The translations under genes and the position numbers were made by a program. 64,000 bases of DNA from Vibrio bivalvicida (lineage in GTDB: Bacteria > Pseudomonadota > Gammaproteobacteria > Enterobacterales > Vibrionaceae): positions 248,001 to 312,000 of the forward strand of contig NZ_LLEI02000032.1 of the NCBI RefSeq assembly GCF_001399455.2, given 5' to 3'. The notes beneath the pieces are model-generated. The model made no database searches and was not told the DNA's origin. It saw only the letters and a list, made by a program, of their open reading frames with translations. Below, piece by piece: positions 45,986 to 55,251 of the stretch (its first letter is position 1; the number at the start of each line of letters is the position of its first letter).

Positions 45986-46744
45986 ATGGCGAATGTACGT
46001 TCACTGCAAAGCTGGGTAACACTGATTGGCTTGACAAGCTTAATGCTCGCCTTCCCTTTATCTGCGAGCGAAACTGGCCTGACGATTCTGTCTGTCAGTG
46101 ATGGAGCTAGCCAACAAGAGTACAGTGTAAAGCTCCAAATTCTGCTGTTGATGACGGCTTTAAGCTTCCTACCCGCATTTATTTTAATGGCGACCAGTTT
46201 CACCCGTATTATTGTGGTGTTAACAATTTTAAGACAAGCACTTGGCTTACAACAAAGCCCACCTAATCGAGTGTTAGTCGGTATTGCCTTAGCGCTTTCC
46301 CTACTCATTATGCGCCCCGTTTGGACTGATATTTACCATAATGCTTTCCAACCATACGATAATGGCGAAATCACTTTGATGCAGGCTTTCTCAATCGCCG
46401 AAAAACCTGTTCGTAACTTCATGCTTGCCCAAACTCAACAAACCGCATTGGAACAGATGCTGCGTATTGCCAATGAACCTCTGGACACCCAAATTGAAGA
46501 TATTTCATTTGCTGTCGTTCTCCCTGCATTTGTAATCAGTGAGTTGAAAACCGCATTTCAAATTGGCTTTATGCTGTTCATCCCATTTCTGATTATTGAC
46601 CTTGTTGTCGCCAGTGTTTTGATGGCGATGGGTATGATGATGCTTTCTCCTCTCATCATCTCATTACCTTTTAAACTTGTCGTGTTTGTACTCGTCGACG
46701 GCTGGGCAATGACGGTCGGTACGCTCTCAGCAAGCTTCGGATAG
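45986..46744 (+). CDS. fliP: lateral flagellar export gate protein FliP
   Basis: A 252-residue export-gate subunit with a cleavable signal peptide (about 1-28), as in other FliP, and four membrane helices. Family motifs: [27 protein letters not shown] and [13 protein letters not shown]-like [24 protein letters not shown]. Confidence 0.96.
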   Translation: MANVRSLQSWVTLIGLTSLMLAFPLSASETGLTILSVSDGASQQEYSVKLQILLLMTALSFLPAFILMATSFTRIIVVLTILRQALGLQQSPPNRVLVGIALALSLLIMRPVWTDIYHNAFQPYDNGEITLMQAFSIAEKPVRNFMLAQTQQTALEQMLRIANEPLDTQIEDISFAVVLPAFVISELKTAFQIGFMLFIPFLIIDLVVASVLMAMGMMMLSPLIISLPFKLVVFVLVDGWAMTVGTLSASFG

Positions 46745-46755
46745 TAGGAAACCTA

Positions 46756-47025
46756 ATGACTCCGGAAATGACCGTTACCCTATTCTCTAATGCTGTTTGG
46801 CTTATCATTTCCATGGTTGCCGTTCTCGTTGTTCCTGGCCTAATCGTTGGTCTTGGCATCGCAATTTTCCAAGCGGCGACTCAAATCAACGAACAAACCT
46901 TAAGTTTCTTACCGCGACTATTAGTCACGCTGTTGATGGTGATTTTTGCAGGGCACTGGATGCTGAGAAAAATTATGGATCTATTCGACTATCTGTTTCA
47001 CAGCATTCCGGGAATGATCGGCTAA
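46756..47025 (+). CDS. fliQ: lateral flagellar export gate protein FliQ
   Basis: An 89-residue protein with two membrane helices and the family pattern ALWLIIS-like AVWLIISMVAVLVVPGLIVG and QAATQINEQTLSFLPRLL. The stop shares a base with the fliR start. Confidence 0.95.
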   Translation: MTPEMTVTLFSNAVWLIISMVAVLVVPGLIVGLGIAIFQAATQINEQTLSFLPRLLVTLLMVIFAGHWMLRKIMDLFDYLFHSIPGMIG

Positions 47026-47801
47026 TGAGCATATCGTTTGCTGACATCTCGCAGTTACTGGGCCAACTCTGGTGGCCCTTTTTCCGTATCGGTGCAGTGT
47101 TTATCTCTATGCCGTTTTTTGGCGATGCCCTTATCCCAGTTTGGGTAAGAAGCCTACTCGCCCTATCTATTGTAGTAATTTCTGCCCCTTTGATGCCAAC
47201 CATGCCTACGGTTGATCTGTTTTCAATGAGTTCACTGTACCTTGCTTTCGAGCAAGCGATATGGGGGTTGTTTTTTGGCTTGATACTGCACATGTTGTTT
47301 ACCATTTTCACCACCCTTGGCCAGATTGTTTCGATGCAAATGGGTCTGGGTATGGCGATGATGAACGACCCCGTCAATGGGATGTCCGTCGCGATCCTTG
47401 GTCGAATCTTTCTGATCTTCAGTACGCTACTCTTTCTATCGCTAGAAGGTCATTTGGTGATCATTGATATTTTAATCCAAAGCTTTGTCGTGTGGCCGGT
47501 TGGATCTGGGCTTTCACTTGCTTCATTGCAAGGCATTGTCAATCTGTTCAGTTGGATGTTCGCTGCTTCTTTGGCTCTGGCTTTACCCGCTATCGTTTCC
47601 ATGCTACTTGCCAACATCAGCTTTGGTGTTATGAATAGAGCAGCCCCGTCACTCAACGTTTATGCTCTTGGTTTTCCTATGACGATGCTACTTGGTCTAT
47701 TCAGTGTATTAATTTCAGTCTCGGGCGTGCCAAGTCGGTATACCATTTTGGTCAACGATACTTTGCGTTTCCTTAACCAATATATGGCGGGGGGCGCATG
47801 A
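47025..47801 (+). CDS. fliR: lateral flagellar export gate protein FliR
   Basis: 258 residues, about six membrane helices (FFRIGAVFISMPFFGDALIP, FGLILHMLFTIFTTLGQIVSMQMGLGMAMM, RAAPSLNVYALGFPMTMLLGL). The ATG at 47025 overlaps the fliQ stop by one base; an open frame beginning 228 bases earlier is only a chance extension. FlhB starts within its last four bases. Confidence 0.95.
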   Translation: MSISFADISQLLGQLWWPFFRIGAVFISMPFFGDALIPVWVRSLLALSIVVISAPLMPTMPTVDLFSMSSLYLAFEQAIWGLFFGLILHMLFTIFTTLGQIVSMQMGLGMAMMNDPVNGMSVAILGRIFLIFSTLLFLSLEGHLVIIDILIQSFVVWPVGSGLSLASLQGIVNLFSWMFAASLALALPAIVSMLLANISFGVMNRAAPSLNVYALGFPMTMLLGLFSVLISVSGVPSRYTILVNDTLRFLNQYMAGGA

Positions 47802-48925
47802 GCGAACAATCTTCTCAAGATAAAACCGAAAAAGCCTCCCCCCAGAAAGTAAAGAAGGCACGTCAGGAAGGCCAAATTCCACGAGCCAAAGAGTTCACCA
47901 CAGCAGCCATATTTCTCGCAGTCGCGGTTTACTTCTACAGTCAAGTGACTGAAATTTGGGACAGTGTCGCCGGGGTTTTTCGCTACAACATGGCTCTGAC
48001 TAAAGAAGACCTCGAAAACCCAATACAGATGATCGAGCAACTTGGTCATAGCCTTGGTGTCCTCATTGCGCTTCTTGCACCTATGTTTGTTGTCATCATA
48101 GGCGTAACCGTTGCCAGTACACTCATTCTTGGCGGATGGATGTTCCGGCCTGCCAACGCCATGCCCAAAATGAGCAAGCTAAATCCGTTAAGTGGCATCA
48201 AAAGGATGTTCTCTACTCGCTCAGTGGTCGAACTTATTAAATCAACTTTGAAAGTGGCGGTAATATTTGGCTTTCTTTACAGCTATCTAGACAATCACCT
48301 CCAACCACTGCTTGGTATGCAGAGACTGTCTCTTGAGCAAGGTGTGGTTAAAGTTATGGCGATCCTGTTTGATGGATTGCTATTGATGGGGTTCGCGTTG
48401 CTGCTTTTTGGTGTGATTGATATTCCTTATCAACGTTGGGAACACTTAAAAGAACTCAAGATGACCAAACAAGAACTCAAAGAAGAGTACAAAAACAATG
48501 AAGGTCGACCAGAAGTTAAACAGCGCATAAGACAAATCCAACAACAGTTTGCTCGCCGTAAGATAGACAAAATGGTTCCGACTGCAGACGTCATCATTAC
48601 TAACCCAACCCACTATGCCGTTGCGGTTAAATATGACCCTAGCTTATCTGATGCGCCATTTGTGGTCGCGAAAGGTGTCGATGAAACAGCAATGCATATT
48701 CAGCGTATTGGCCGTGAAAACCAAATCGAGATCATTAACTCGCCACCACTAACGCGTTCTATTTACTACACCACCGCCATTGAACAAGCAGTTCCTAGTC
48801 AGCTCTACATCGCTGTGGCGCACATTCTTACTTATGTTATGCAATTGAAATCGTTTCGAACTGGGGGAGGCGAAAAGCCGATGCCACTTCCTCACTTTGT
48901 GATTCCAAAACACCTGCAACACTAA
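47798..48925 (+). CDS. flhB: lateral flagellar export switch protein FlhB
   Basis: 375 residues: N-terminal basic SSQDKTEKASPQKVKKARQEG, four membrane helices, and a cytoplasmic domain with the self-cleavage site NPTH at 269-272. FlhB switches export from rod/hook to filament substrates. ATG overlaps the fliR stop by four bases. Confidence 0.96.
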   Translation: MSEQSSQDKTEKASPQKVKKARQEGQIPRAKEFTTAAIFLAVAVYFYSQVTEIWDSVAGVFRYNMALTKEDLENPIQMIEQLGHSLGVLIALLAPMFVVIIGVTVASTLILGGWMFRPANAMPKMSKLNPLSGIKRMFSTRSVVELIKSTLKVAVIFGFLYSYLDNHLQPLLGMQRLSLEQGVVKVMAILFDGLLLMGFALLLFGVIDIPYQRWEHLKELKMTKQELKEEYKNNEGRPEVKQRIRQIQQQFARRKIDKMVPTADVIITNPTHYAVAVKYDPSLSDAPFVVAKGVDETAMHIQRIGRENQIEIINSPPLTRSIYYTTAIEQAVPSQLYIAVAHILTYVMQLKSFRTGGGEKPMPLPHFVIPKHLQH

Positions 48926-48956
48926 CTACCTAGATTTAATCCAAGGACACCAACCT

Positions 48957-51047
48957 ATGCTCAATCGGTTAAAACAATTACAGACTTCTGCCAAAGGCTT
49001 TGTCGGGATTCCGCTGGTCTTATTGATGGTACTCGCAATGGTTATTCTACCTTTGCCACCATTACTGCTCGATGCGCTGTTCACCTTTAACATTGTGCTC
49101 GCGATTCTTGTTCTTCTGGTCAGTACAACGGCAAAACGTCCGCTCGATTTTTCGATTTTTCCGACCATATTGCTGATCGCAACCTTACTACGTCTCACTC
49201 TAAACGTTGCCTCAACGCGGGTGGTGCTGCTTGAAGGTCATAATGGTGGTGACGCAGCGGGTAAGGTTATCCAAGCATTTGGTGAGGTTGTCATCGGCGG
49301 TAACTACGTAGTTGGTATGGTGATATTCGTTATCTTAATGATCATCAACTTTGTGGTTATTACCAAGGGTGGTGAGCGCATTTCAGAAGTATCGGCTCGC
49401 TTTACCCTTGATGCCTTACCCGGTAAACAGATGGCGATTGACGCTGACCTTAACGCCGGTCTGATAGATCAAGAAGCAGCTCGCCAACGTCGCCGTGAAG
49501 TGGCAAACGAAGCGGATTTTCATGGTTCGATGGACGGTGCCTCTAAGTTTGTTCGCGGGGATGCCGTTGCTGGCTTGTTGATCCTGTTTATTAACATCAC
49601 TGGCGGTATTAGCATCGGTGTGTTCGAGCACGGTTTATCCGCCACTGAAGCATTTAAAACCTACGCACTTCTCACCATTGGTGATGGCCTTGTCGCACAA
49701 ATCCCATCGTTACTATTAGCCACAGCCGCCGCCATTATCGTTACTCGCATCAATGATAGCGACAACGGTATGTCTGAGACGATGCACAAACAGTTGCTCG
49801 CCTCGCCTACAACCTTGTTCACCGTCGCTACAGTGATGTTGGTCATCGGTCTTGTCCCTGGCATGCCGCACCTTGCGTTTTTCACTTTCGCTGCCGTGGT
49901 TGCTTTTGCTGGCTGGCGACAGGCTAAAAATCCCGCCCATGAGGCGCAACTTGACGATGTAGAAGTGATCAGTCAGGCGATGCAGCATGAAGAGGCACCA
50001 CTTAGTTGGCAAGACATTCCCCATGTCCATACACTGTCACTGGCTTTAGGGTATCGGCTTGTCCACTTAGTGAACAAGGAGCAAGGTGCGCCGCTGACGC
50101 AACGAATTCGCGGTTTACGTCGCAACCTGTCAGAGCAAGTGGGTTTTCTGTTACCCGAAGTTCGTATCCGCGACAACCTTAGCCTTAAACCCAACCAGTA
50201 CACGATTTCACTCAACGGGGAATTGATAGACCAAGGGTTTATCGAGCCAGATCGCCTCATGGCGATTGCTGTGGGAGAAACCTATGGCGAAATCGATGGT
50301 ATTTTGGGCAGCGATCCCGCTTATCAACTTCCAGCAGTTTGGATTGAACATCCAGATAAAGCGAAAGCACTCAATATGGGCTATCAGGTCGTTGATGATG
50401 CCACAGTAATCGCAACTCACATCAGCAAAGTAATAAAGACTCACCTAGCAGAGCTGTTCAACCATGATGACGTAGAGGCAATGACACAAAGGCTGACTCA
50501 GCAAGCGCCAAAACTTGCCGAGGCACTGACAGCAGCACTTAACCCAGCGCAGCAATTAAAAGTGTTTCGGCAACTGCTATTGGATCAAGTCCCACTTCAA
50601 GACATTCGCACTATTGCCAATACCATGTTGGAGTCTTCAGAGAACACTAAAGATCCGATCTTACTGGCAGCAGATGTACGCTGCGCCCTACGCCGGACTT
50701 TGGTCAATTTAGTCGCAGGACCAAAGACCGAACTTAAAGTATATGCACTGTCTGACGAGTTAGAGCAGATGTTGTTGACTTCGATGCAGCAAGCGCAATC
50801 AAGTGGCACCATTATGCTAGACAGCTTTCCGATCGAGCCAAACATCCTCGCTCAATTCCAACAAAACCTGCCATTAATTAAGCAGCAGCTTAAGCAACAA
50901 GGGCTGGCACCCATTCTGTTGGTAATGCCTCAGCTTAGGCCATTAATTGCCCGTTATGCGCGAACATTCTCGCAAGGTCTAGCGGTGCTTTCTTATAACG
51001 AAATTCCTGAAACAAAACAGATCAACGTGGTAGGTAACCTTGGGTAA
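48957..51047 (+). CDS. flhA: lateral flagellar export gate protein FlhA
   Basis: 696 residues: eight membrane helices (about 15-310), the conserved FHIPEP-like loop region (DFSIFPTILLIATLLRLTLNVASTR; VVITKGGERISEVSARFTLDALPGKQMAIDADL), and the large cytoplasmic domain that binds chaperone-substrate complexes. The 3' end overlaps the next gene by eight bases. Confidence 0.97.
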   Translation: MLNRLKQLQTSAKGFVGIPLVLLMVLAMVILPLPPLLLDALFTFNIVLAILVLLVSTTAKRPLDFSIFPTILLIATLLRLTLNVASTRVVLLEGHNGGDAAGKVIQAFGEVVIGGNYVVGMVIFVILMIINFVVITKGGERISEVSARFTLDALPGKQMAIDADLNAGLIDQEAARQRRREVANEADFHGSMDGASKFVRGDAVAGLLILFINITGGISIGVFEHGLSATEAFKTYALLTIGDGLVAQIPSLLLATAAAIIVTRINDSDNGMSETMHKQLLASPTTLFTVATVMLVIGLVPGMPHLAFFTFAAVVAFAGWRQAKNPAHEAQLDDVEVISQAMQHEEAPLSWQDIPHVHTLSLALGYRLVHLVNKEQGAPLTQRIRGLRRNLSEQVGFLLPEVRIRDNLSLKPNQYTISLNGELIDQGFIEPDRLMAIAVGETYGEIDGILGSDPAYQLPAVWIEHPDKAKALNMGYQVVDDATVIATHISKVIKTHLAELFNHDDVEAMTQRLTQQAPKLAEALTAALNPAQQLKVFRQLLLDQVPLQDIRTIANTMLESSENTKDPILLAADVRCALRRTLVNLVAGPKTELKVYALSDELEQMLLTSMQQAQSSGTIMLDSFPIEPNILAQFQQNLPLIKQQLKQQGLAPILLVMPQLRPLIARYARTFSQGLAVLSYNEIPETKQINVVGNLG

Positions 51048-51849
51048 TCTAAATTCACATCAAGCCATGTACGGCTACATCATTAAACTCATGGAAGAGT
51101 ATGTTGAGACTGAGGACGATATGCTCCTTTTTGAGGCACTCAAACACAATGACATCAAACATGCATGTCAGGCGATACGCGAAACGCGATCGGGAGAGGT
51201 CGAATTCCAGCATCTGACACTTCGCTTTGGCGGAGATGGGGAGCAAAGCGTGTATCAGTTTGATCTGTCGCAAAACATCAAATATTGCCTCGATCTGTTT
51301 AGTCTGTATTTGGCTCTACGCCAGACCCGCTTTCAACTCGAAACTTTCCACCCAGATTTGATCAGCAATGTGGTGGTACCACTGCAAGTTGAAGCCCTGA
51401 CATGGCAACCTGGAAACGAATTTTTTGAACAAGTGATTCAATGCCACAAACAAGCGTTTGCCCATGTCATCCCTTCATTGCAGTTGGGCAATAAATCCAG
51501 TTCATCCTCCGTAATGGCCCATCTAGTCGAAAAAATTGAAGAATTTGCCTATGCTTTGTGGTTTGAAGTGACACCACCCTGTCCGCTGTTTGAGCGAATT
51601 GCTCAATTTAAACCGTCAATGCTCAAGATCTCGATATCGCTAGAAGACAAAGAAAATCGCCAAGCCTTTTTGCCGATTGTGCGATTGCTCAAGAAGCATA
51701 AGCTGAAATGGGTAGCAAGCCGTGTCGCGAGCCAAAAAGAACTCAATCAATACAAGTTGCTGGGTGCCAGTTACTATTTTGGCTACTTTAGCGACATTCC
51801 AACATCACTTTCCTTTAAAACATTTGAAAACGAAAATGAGGTTTGGTGA
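51040..51849 (+). CDS. degenerate EAL-domain protein coupled to lateral flhA
   Basis: A 269-residue protein. From about residue 50 it follows the c-di-GMP phosphodiesterase (EAL) fold: the EALLRW strand appears as FQHLTLRF; the VNLS segment as NVVVPLQVEAL with GNEFFEQVI; LKIDRSF as MLKISISL (195-202); and GLKVVAEGVE...LGCDYVQGY as KLKWVASRVASQKELNQYKL and LGASYYFGYF. The catalytic E of EAL, the DDFG loop, the LKID aspartate and the VAEGVE glutamates are all lost, so it cannot be an active enzyme. It resembles YdiV-type EAL proteins that regulate flagella by protein contact. The start is TTG 51040 (AGGT 5 bases upstream) or ATG 51067. Confidence 0.72.
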   Translation: MGNLNSHQAMYGYIIKLMEEYVETEDDMLLFEALKHNDIKHACQAIRETRSGEVEFQHLTLRFGGDGEQSVYQFDLSQNIKYCLDLFSLYLALRQTRFQLETFHPDLISNVVVPLQVEALTWQPGNEFFEQVIQCHKQAFAHVIPSLQLGNKSSSSSVMAHLVEKIEEFAYALWFEVTPPCPLFERIAQFKPSMLKISISLEDKENRQAFLPIVRLLKKHKLKWVASRVASQKELNQYKLLGASYYFGYFSDIPTSLSFKTFENENEVW

Positions 51850-51861
51850 CCCACAAAAGGG

Positions 51862-51892
51862 CCAAATAGTGGAATCAACATCTCCTATTTGG
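51862..51892 (+). terminator. possible terminator or attenuator after the flhA operon
   Basis: Stem CCAAATAG (51862-51869) / CTATTTGG (51885-51892) with a 15-base loop, followed by a T-rich stretch. Weak as an intrinsic terminator, but it lies between the fli-flhBA operon and lafA. Confidence 0.45.
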
Positions 51893-51987
51893 TCTGATTT
51901 TGCTTATTTTTATCATTATTTAAACTTTTTAGTTAATCTTTGCCAGCCGTCGTCCGCCTCTTGTTAGTGACCAGGGGAAATCCTGAA

Positions 51988-51995
51988 GCCGAAAT
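51988..51995 (+). promoter_or_regulatory. possible sigma-28 -10 element of lafA
   Basis: GCCGAAAT resembles the FliA-type -10 GCCGATAA and lies 31 bases upstream of the lafA start. A matching -35 at the normal distance is not evident; TAAACTTT occurs further upstream at 51921. lafA is known to be sigma-28 (LafS) dependent in V. parahaemolyticus. Confidence 0.35.
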
Positions 51996-52026
51996 CTGAG
52001 TATTGAGAGAAACGAAGGAGACTAAG

Positions 52027-52866
52027 ATGGCTTTATCAATGCACACTAACTACGCATCACTAGTAACGCAAAATACACTAAGCAGCACTAATGACCTACT
52101 CACCACAGCGATGGAACGCCTAAGTACTGGTATGCGTATCAATTCTGCAGCTGACGACGCAGCAGGTCTTACTATCGCCAACAAACTTGAAGCACAAACT
52201 CGCGGCATGTCTGTTGCGATGCGTAACTCTCAAGATGCTATCTCGATGCTGCAAACAGCAGACGGCGCACTTGAAGAGCTAACCAACATTGCTTACCGCA
52301 TGAAAGACCTTGCAACTCAAGGCGCGAACGGCACTAACGGTGCGACTGAACTTGCTGCGCTAGATGCAGAATATCAAGAGCTTGAGAAAGAAGCTGGACG
52401 CATTATCAACGAAACGACCTACGGTGCAGGACAGAAACTGCTTGAGACTACAAATGGTAAATTAGCAGCAGCAGTTACTTTCCAAATTGGGGCATCAACA
52501 GGTGAAAAACTTGACGTGGATGTTTCTACTTTGGTTAAAGCCATCGAAACAGACCTAGCCGCAACAGGACCTCTTGATAACAACGCTAACTCTAACGGCG
52601 AAATTGCTAAAGTTGATGCGTTATTCGACAAAATCAACACCGTGCGTTCTTCTTTAGGTGCAAACATCAACCGTCTAGACCACACGATCAACAACCTAGC
52701 GAACATCTCTGAAAACACAGCCGCAGCAAAAGGCCGTATCACAGACGCAGACTTCGCGATTGAATCTTCAAACATGACGAAGAACCAAATGCTGATGCAA
52801 GCAGGTACAACGGTTCTTTCTCAGACTAACCAGCTACCTGGCATGGCAATGTCTCTGCTTCGCTAA
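52027..52866 (+). CDS. lafA: lateral flagellin LafA
   Basis: 279-residue flagellin: conserved D0/D1 helices at both ends ([45 protein letters not shown] at the N-terminus; [22 protein letters not shown] and [18 protein letters not shown] at the C-terminus) and a short central part, as for lateral flagellins. The ATG at 52027 follows AAGGAGA; an in-frame start 8 codons upstream was rejected. It stands alone between its own promoter region and a strong terminator, the usual arrangement for a highly expressed filament gene. Confidence 0.96.
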   Translation: MALSMHTNYASLVTQNTLSSTNDLLTTAMERLSTGMRINSAADDAAGLTIANKLEAQTRGMSVAMRNSQDAISMLQTADGALEELTNIAYRMKDLATQGANGTNGATELAALDAEYQELEKEAGRIINETTYGAGQKLLETTNGKLAAAVTFQIGASTGEKLDVDVSTLVKAIETDLAATGPLDNNANSNGEIAKVDALFDKINTVRSSLGANINRLDHTINNLANISENTAAAKGRITDADFAIESSNMTKNQMLMQAGTTVLSQTNQLPGMAMSLLR

Positions 52867-52909
52867 GCATTCTAAGACAAGTAACAATTTAAGTTACTCT
52901 AGTGATTTT

Positions 52910-52937
52910 GCCCCCTTTTCAATAGGGGGCTTTTTTT
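52910..52937 (+). terminator. lafA terminator
   Basis: Stem GCCCCCT (52910-52916) / AGGGGGC (52924-52930) followed by seven Ts. Confidence 0.93.
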
Positions 52938-53205
52938 ATCCGATTCAGTTCGCGTGAATTTTAAACTTAATCTTTGCTCCTTTTTGGTCGCCTCTATTTT
53001 ATAAGGAACAATCCGCTTCACGCAGGAAATGGCGGAATTCCTATCATGGAAGGCTCTCTTCCGTTTTTTAGAAAAAACAAGAACAAGCCATTGATAAATA
53101 AAAATATTTACATTGGCACTCATATTGCAATTTACTCAAACCGAATAGATTGGTGATGTGTGACTTCTGCCACTTGGCGAGACACTTAGTAAAGGGAGTA
53201 CTCTG
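52938..53205. other. non-coding region upstream of lateral fliD
   Basis: No gene seen; short frames in this stretch have no recognisable features. It carries the sigma-54-type element described separately. Confidence 0.5.
53113..53130 (+). promoter_or_regulatory. sigma-54 promoter of the fliD-motB operon
   Basis: TTGGCAC-N5-TTGCAA with the GG and GC pairs separated by exactly 10 bases, matching the -24/-12 consensus TGGCAC-N5-TTGCW. It lies 76 bases upstream of the fliD start. The LafK activator encoded in the same cluster is the obvious partner. Confidence 0.75.
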
Positions 53206-54546
53206 ATGAGCTCAATAGATCCAGCAACGATGGCCAAACAACTGGCCACTTTCGATGTTCAGTCATTTAGACAGCGTTATTCAACGCAAGCATCACAGTA
53301 CCAGTCTCAGCTAGATGCACTTGGTAAAGTCGAATCGGCACTACGCGAATTTAGAACGGCTGTGACTGAAATGAACGGCAGTACCGCTGGTATTATTAAA
53401 AACAGCGCAACCATTTCCGAAGACGGTTTTTTCAGTGCTACGGCTAACTCAAAAGCTTTGACAGGTAGCTACCAGATATTTGTAGAACAAGTCGCTACCG
53501 CTCATCAAGTCTCAACCAATATGCCAGCAAGCTTAGACGCCACCACCGAAGTTCCCCTGACTGGAACGCTTGAATTTACTGTCGATAGTAAAACCATGAC
53601 GCTCGATCTGTCTGCCCTAGATAGTGATGGCGATGGCAAAGCGACCATTGCAGATCTAACTTCAGCAATTAACAACGACCCAAATAATCCTGGCGTAAAC
53701 GCAACACTGGTTCGATCAGATGGTCAGACGCATTTCATGCTATCGAGTGAAGAAACTGGCACCACGAAAGCACTAACGAAAGTAGAGGCTACGGGTACAG
53801 GTCAAGCTTGGTTTGAAAATGCATTTTCTACCTTGACCGACATCACTGCTGCGAAAGATGCGGTTGTCTGGCTAGGTGCACAAGGCTCGGGTCTAAAGCT
53901 AACTGGCAGTAGCAATACATTTAGCAACGCTATTGATGGCGTTGACATCACTGTAAACAAGGCTCAGGCGAGCGCTGATTCACCGCTAACGATGAAGGTA
54001 GGCGGTGATAAAGAGGCCACGAAAGAACAAGTCACTAAATTTATTGACGCCTATAACAGTTTAATGTCAACCGTGAGCGAACACTCGAAAATCGATAGTG
54101 AGAACAACAAGCGCCCTGCTCTCGCTAGCGATCCAACCCTGCGTTCGATTGAAAGCCAGGTCAAGTCCGCGGTTCGTGGCGAATTTGGCGGCTTACGCCT
54201 GAGTCAAGTAGGCATAGACATCGACCGTGATGGCAAAATGAAGCTAGATTCAGAAAAGTTCGATAAAGCTCAGTTAAACAATAGCGCAGGGCTTGAAGCC
54301 ATGTTCAATGATGATGGTGCACTACTAGATTCTGTCGAAGCACTTATCGAGCCTTACCTGCAATTCTCGTCTGGATTATTCAAATCTCGCAAGGACGCGC
54401 TCAAACAAAACATTGATCGAATCAATGATAAGCAAGTCGTTTTAGACCGTAAATATGATATGGCCTACGACCGCTACCTCAAACAATTTACCCAAATGAA
54501 CACCATTATGCGCCAGATGAATCAAACCATGTCGTTGTTTGGTTAA
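53206..54546 (+). CDS. fliD: lateral flagellar filament cap protein FliD
   Basis: 446 residues (LafB in other systems). N-terminal coiled region (ATMAKQLATFDVQSFRQRYSTQ), the FliD_N domain (ANSKALTGSYQIFVEQVATAHQVST), central DSDGDGK loop, and the FliD_C domain (KEQVTKFIDAYNSLMSTV) ending in a coiled coil. It caps the filament and adds flagellin subunits. Ribosome site AAGGGAG. Confidence 0.95.
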   Translation: MSSIDPATMAKQLATFDVQSFRQRYSTQASQYQSQLDALGKVESALREFRTAVTEMNGSTAGIIKNSATISEDGFFSATANSKALTGSYQIFVEQVATAHQVSTNMPASLDATTEVPLTGTLEFTVDSKTMTLDLSALDSDGDGKATIADLTSAINNDPNNPGVNATLVRSDGQTHFMLSSEETGTTKALTKVEATGTGQAWFENAFSTLTDITAAKDAVVWLGAQGSGLKLTGSSNTFSNAIDGVDITVNKAQASADSPLTMKVGGDKEATKEQVTKFIDAYNSLMSTVSEHSKIDSENNKRPALASDPTLRSIESQVKSAVRGEFGGLRLSQVGIDIDRDGKMKLDSEKFDKAQLNNSAGLEAMFNDDGALLDSVEALIEPYLQFSSGLFKSRKDALKQNIDRINDKQVVLDRKYDMAYDRYLKQFTQMNTIMRQMNQTMSLFG

Positions 54547-54566
54547 CGGTCACTAGGAGACGTTTT

Positions 54567-54953
54567 ATGTTAATGGATTCTGGATACAATTCGTATCAGC
54601 AAGTCGACTTAGATGCTCAAGCTGCTGCCGCCAATCCTCACCAATTGGTGGTGATGCTTATTGACGGCCTGCTTAATGAAATTGAACGTGTCCGCGGTCA
54701 CATGTCTGCCGGACGCCTTGCCGAAAAAGGTTCCGGTATCAATAAGTGCATGAACATTTTGGTCGGTTTAGACAGCGCTCTTGACGCAGAGAGCGGGGGA
54801 GAAGTTGCCCAGGGTCTGCACCAACTGTATGACTTCTGCCAAGTAGAACTGTATCAGGCCAGTGTCCAAAACAATCTGGATAAGTTGACGAGTGTAGAGC
54901 ATGTCATGAACAACATTCGAGAAGGGTGGATGAATTTTGGTCAGCAAGCATAG
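54567..54953 (+). CDS. fliS: lateral flagellin chaperone FliS
   Basis: 128-residue helical protein with the FliS segment AAAANPHQLVVMLIDGLLNEIERVRGHM and LVGLDSALDAESGGEVAQGLHQLYDFCQVEL. It keeps lateral flagellin unfolded for export (LafC in other systems). RBS TAGGAGA. The end overlaps the next gene. Confidence 0.94.
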   Translation: MLMDSGYNSYQQVDLDAQAAAANPHQLVVMLIDGLLNEIERVRGHMSAGRLAEKGSGINKCMNILVGLDSALDAESGGEVAQGLHQLYDFCQVELYQASVQNNLDKLTSVEHVMNNIREGWMNFGQQA

Positions 54954-55251
54954 AGTTTCACCTGAGCGATTCCGTCACCTATCTAAGCTGATTCAAATCG
55001 CGACAAAAACCCAAGATTGGCCAGGGCTTAAACGCTACGACTTACAACTTCGCGAGCTATTGGAAAGCCATCAACCCTACCTTAAAGATCCTCGACTCGC
55101 ACCAGTGATCAAGGAAGTCAGGGCAGTTCATCACGAAGCCTTTACTGTGTTAGAGAAAGCCATCAGTGAACTGGAAGCCGACATTAATGTTGTCGACGCG
55201 CAGCACGAACGAGCTAAAGCGTATCAGCTTGCAATGACCATGGAGCATTAG
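54937..55251 (+). CDS. lateral FliT-like chaperone
   Basis: A 104-residue helical protein at the place of fliT (lafD) in lateral clusters. It reads TTG at 54937, overlapping the fliS end by 17 bases, with GGGTGG upstream; no better start exists. Sequence similarity to FliT is not obvious by eye; the call rests on position, size and helical character. Confidence 0.7.
   Translation: MVSKHRVSPERFRHLSKLIQIATKTQDWPGLKRYDLQLRELLESHQPYLKDPRLAPVIKEVRAVHHEAFTVLEKAISELEADINVVDAQHERAKAYQLAMTMEH

Noticed and set aside
46797-47801. 334-residue version of FliR
   Set aside because: The first 76 codons lie within fliQ in another frame; the ATG at 47025 gives the normal FliR N-terminus.
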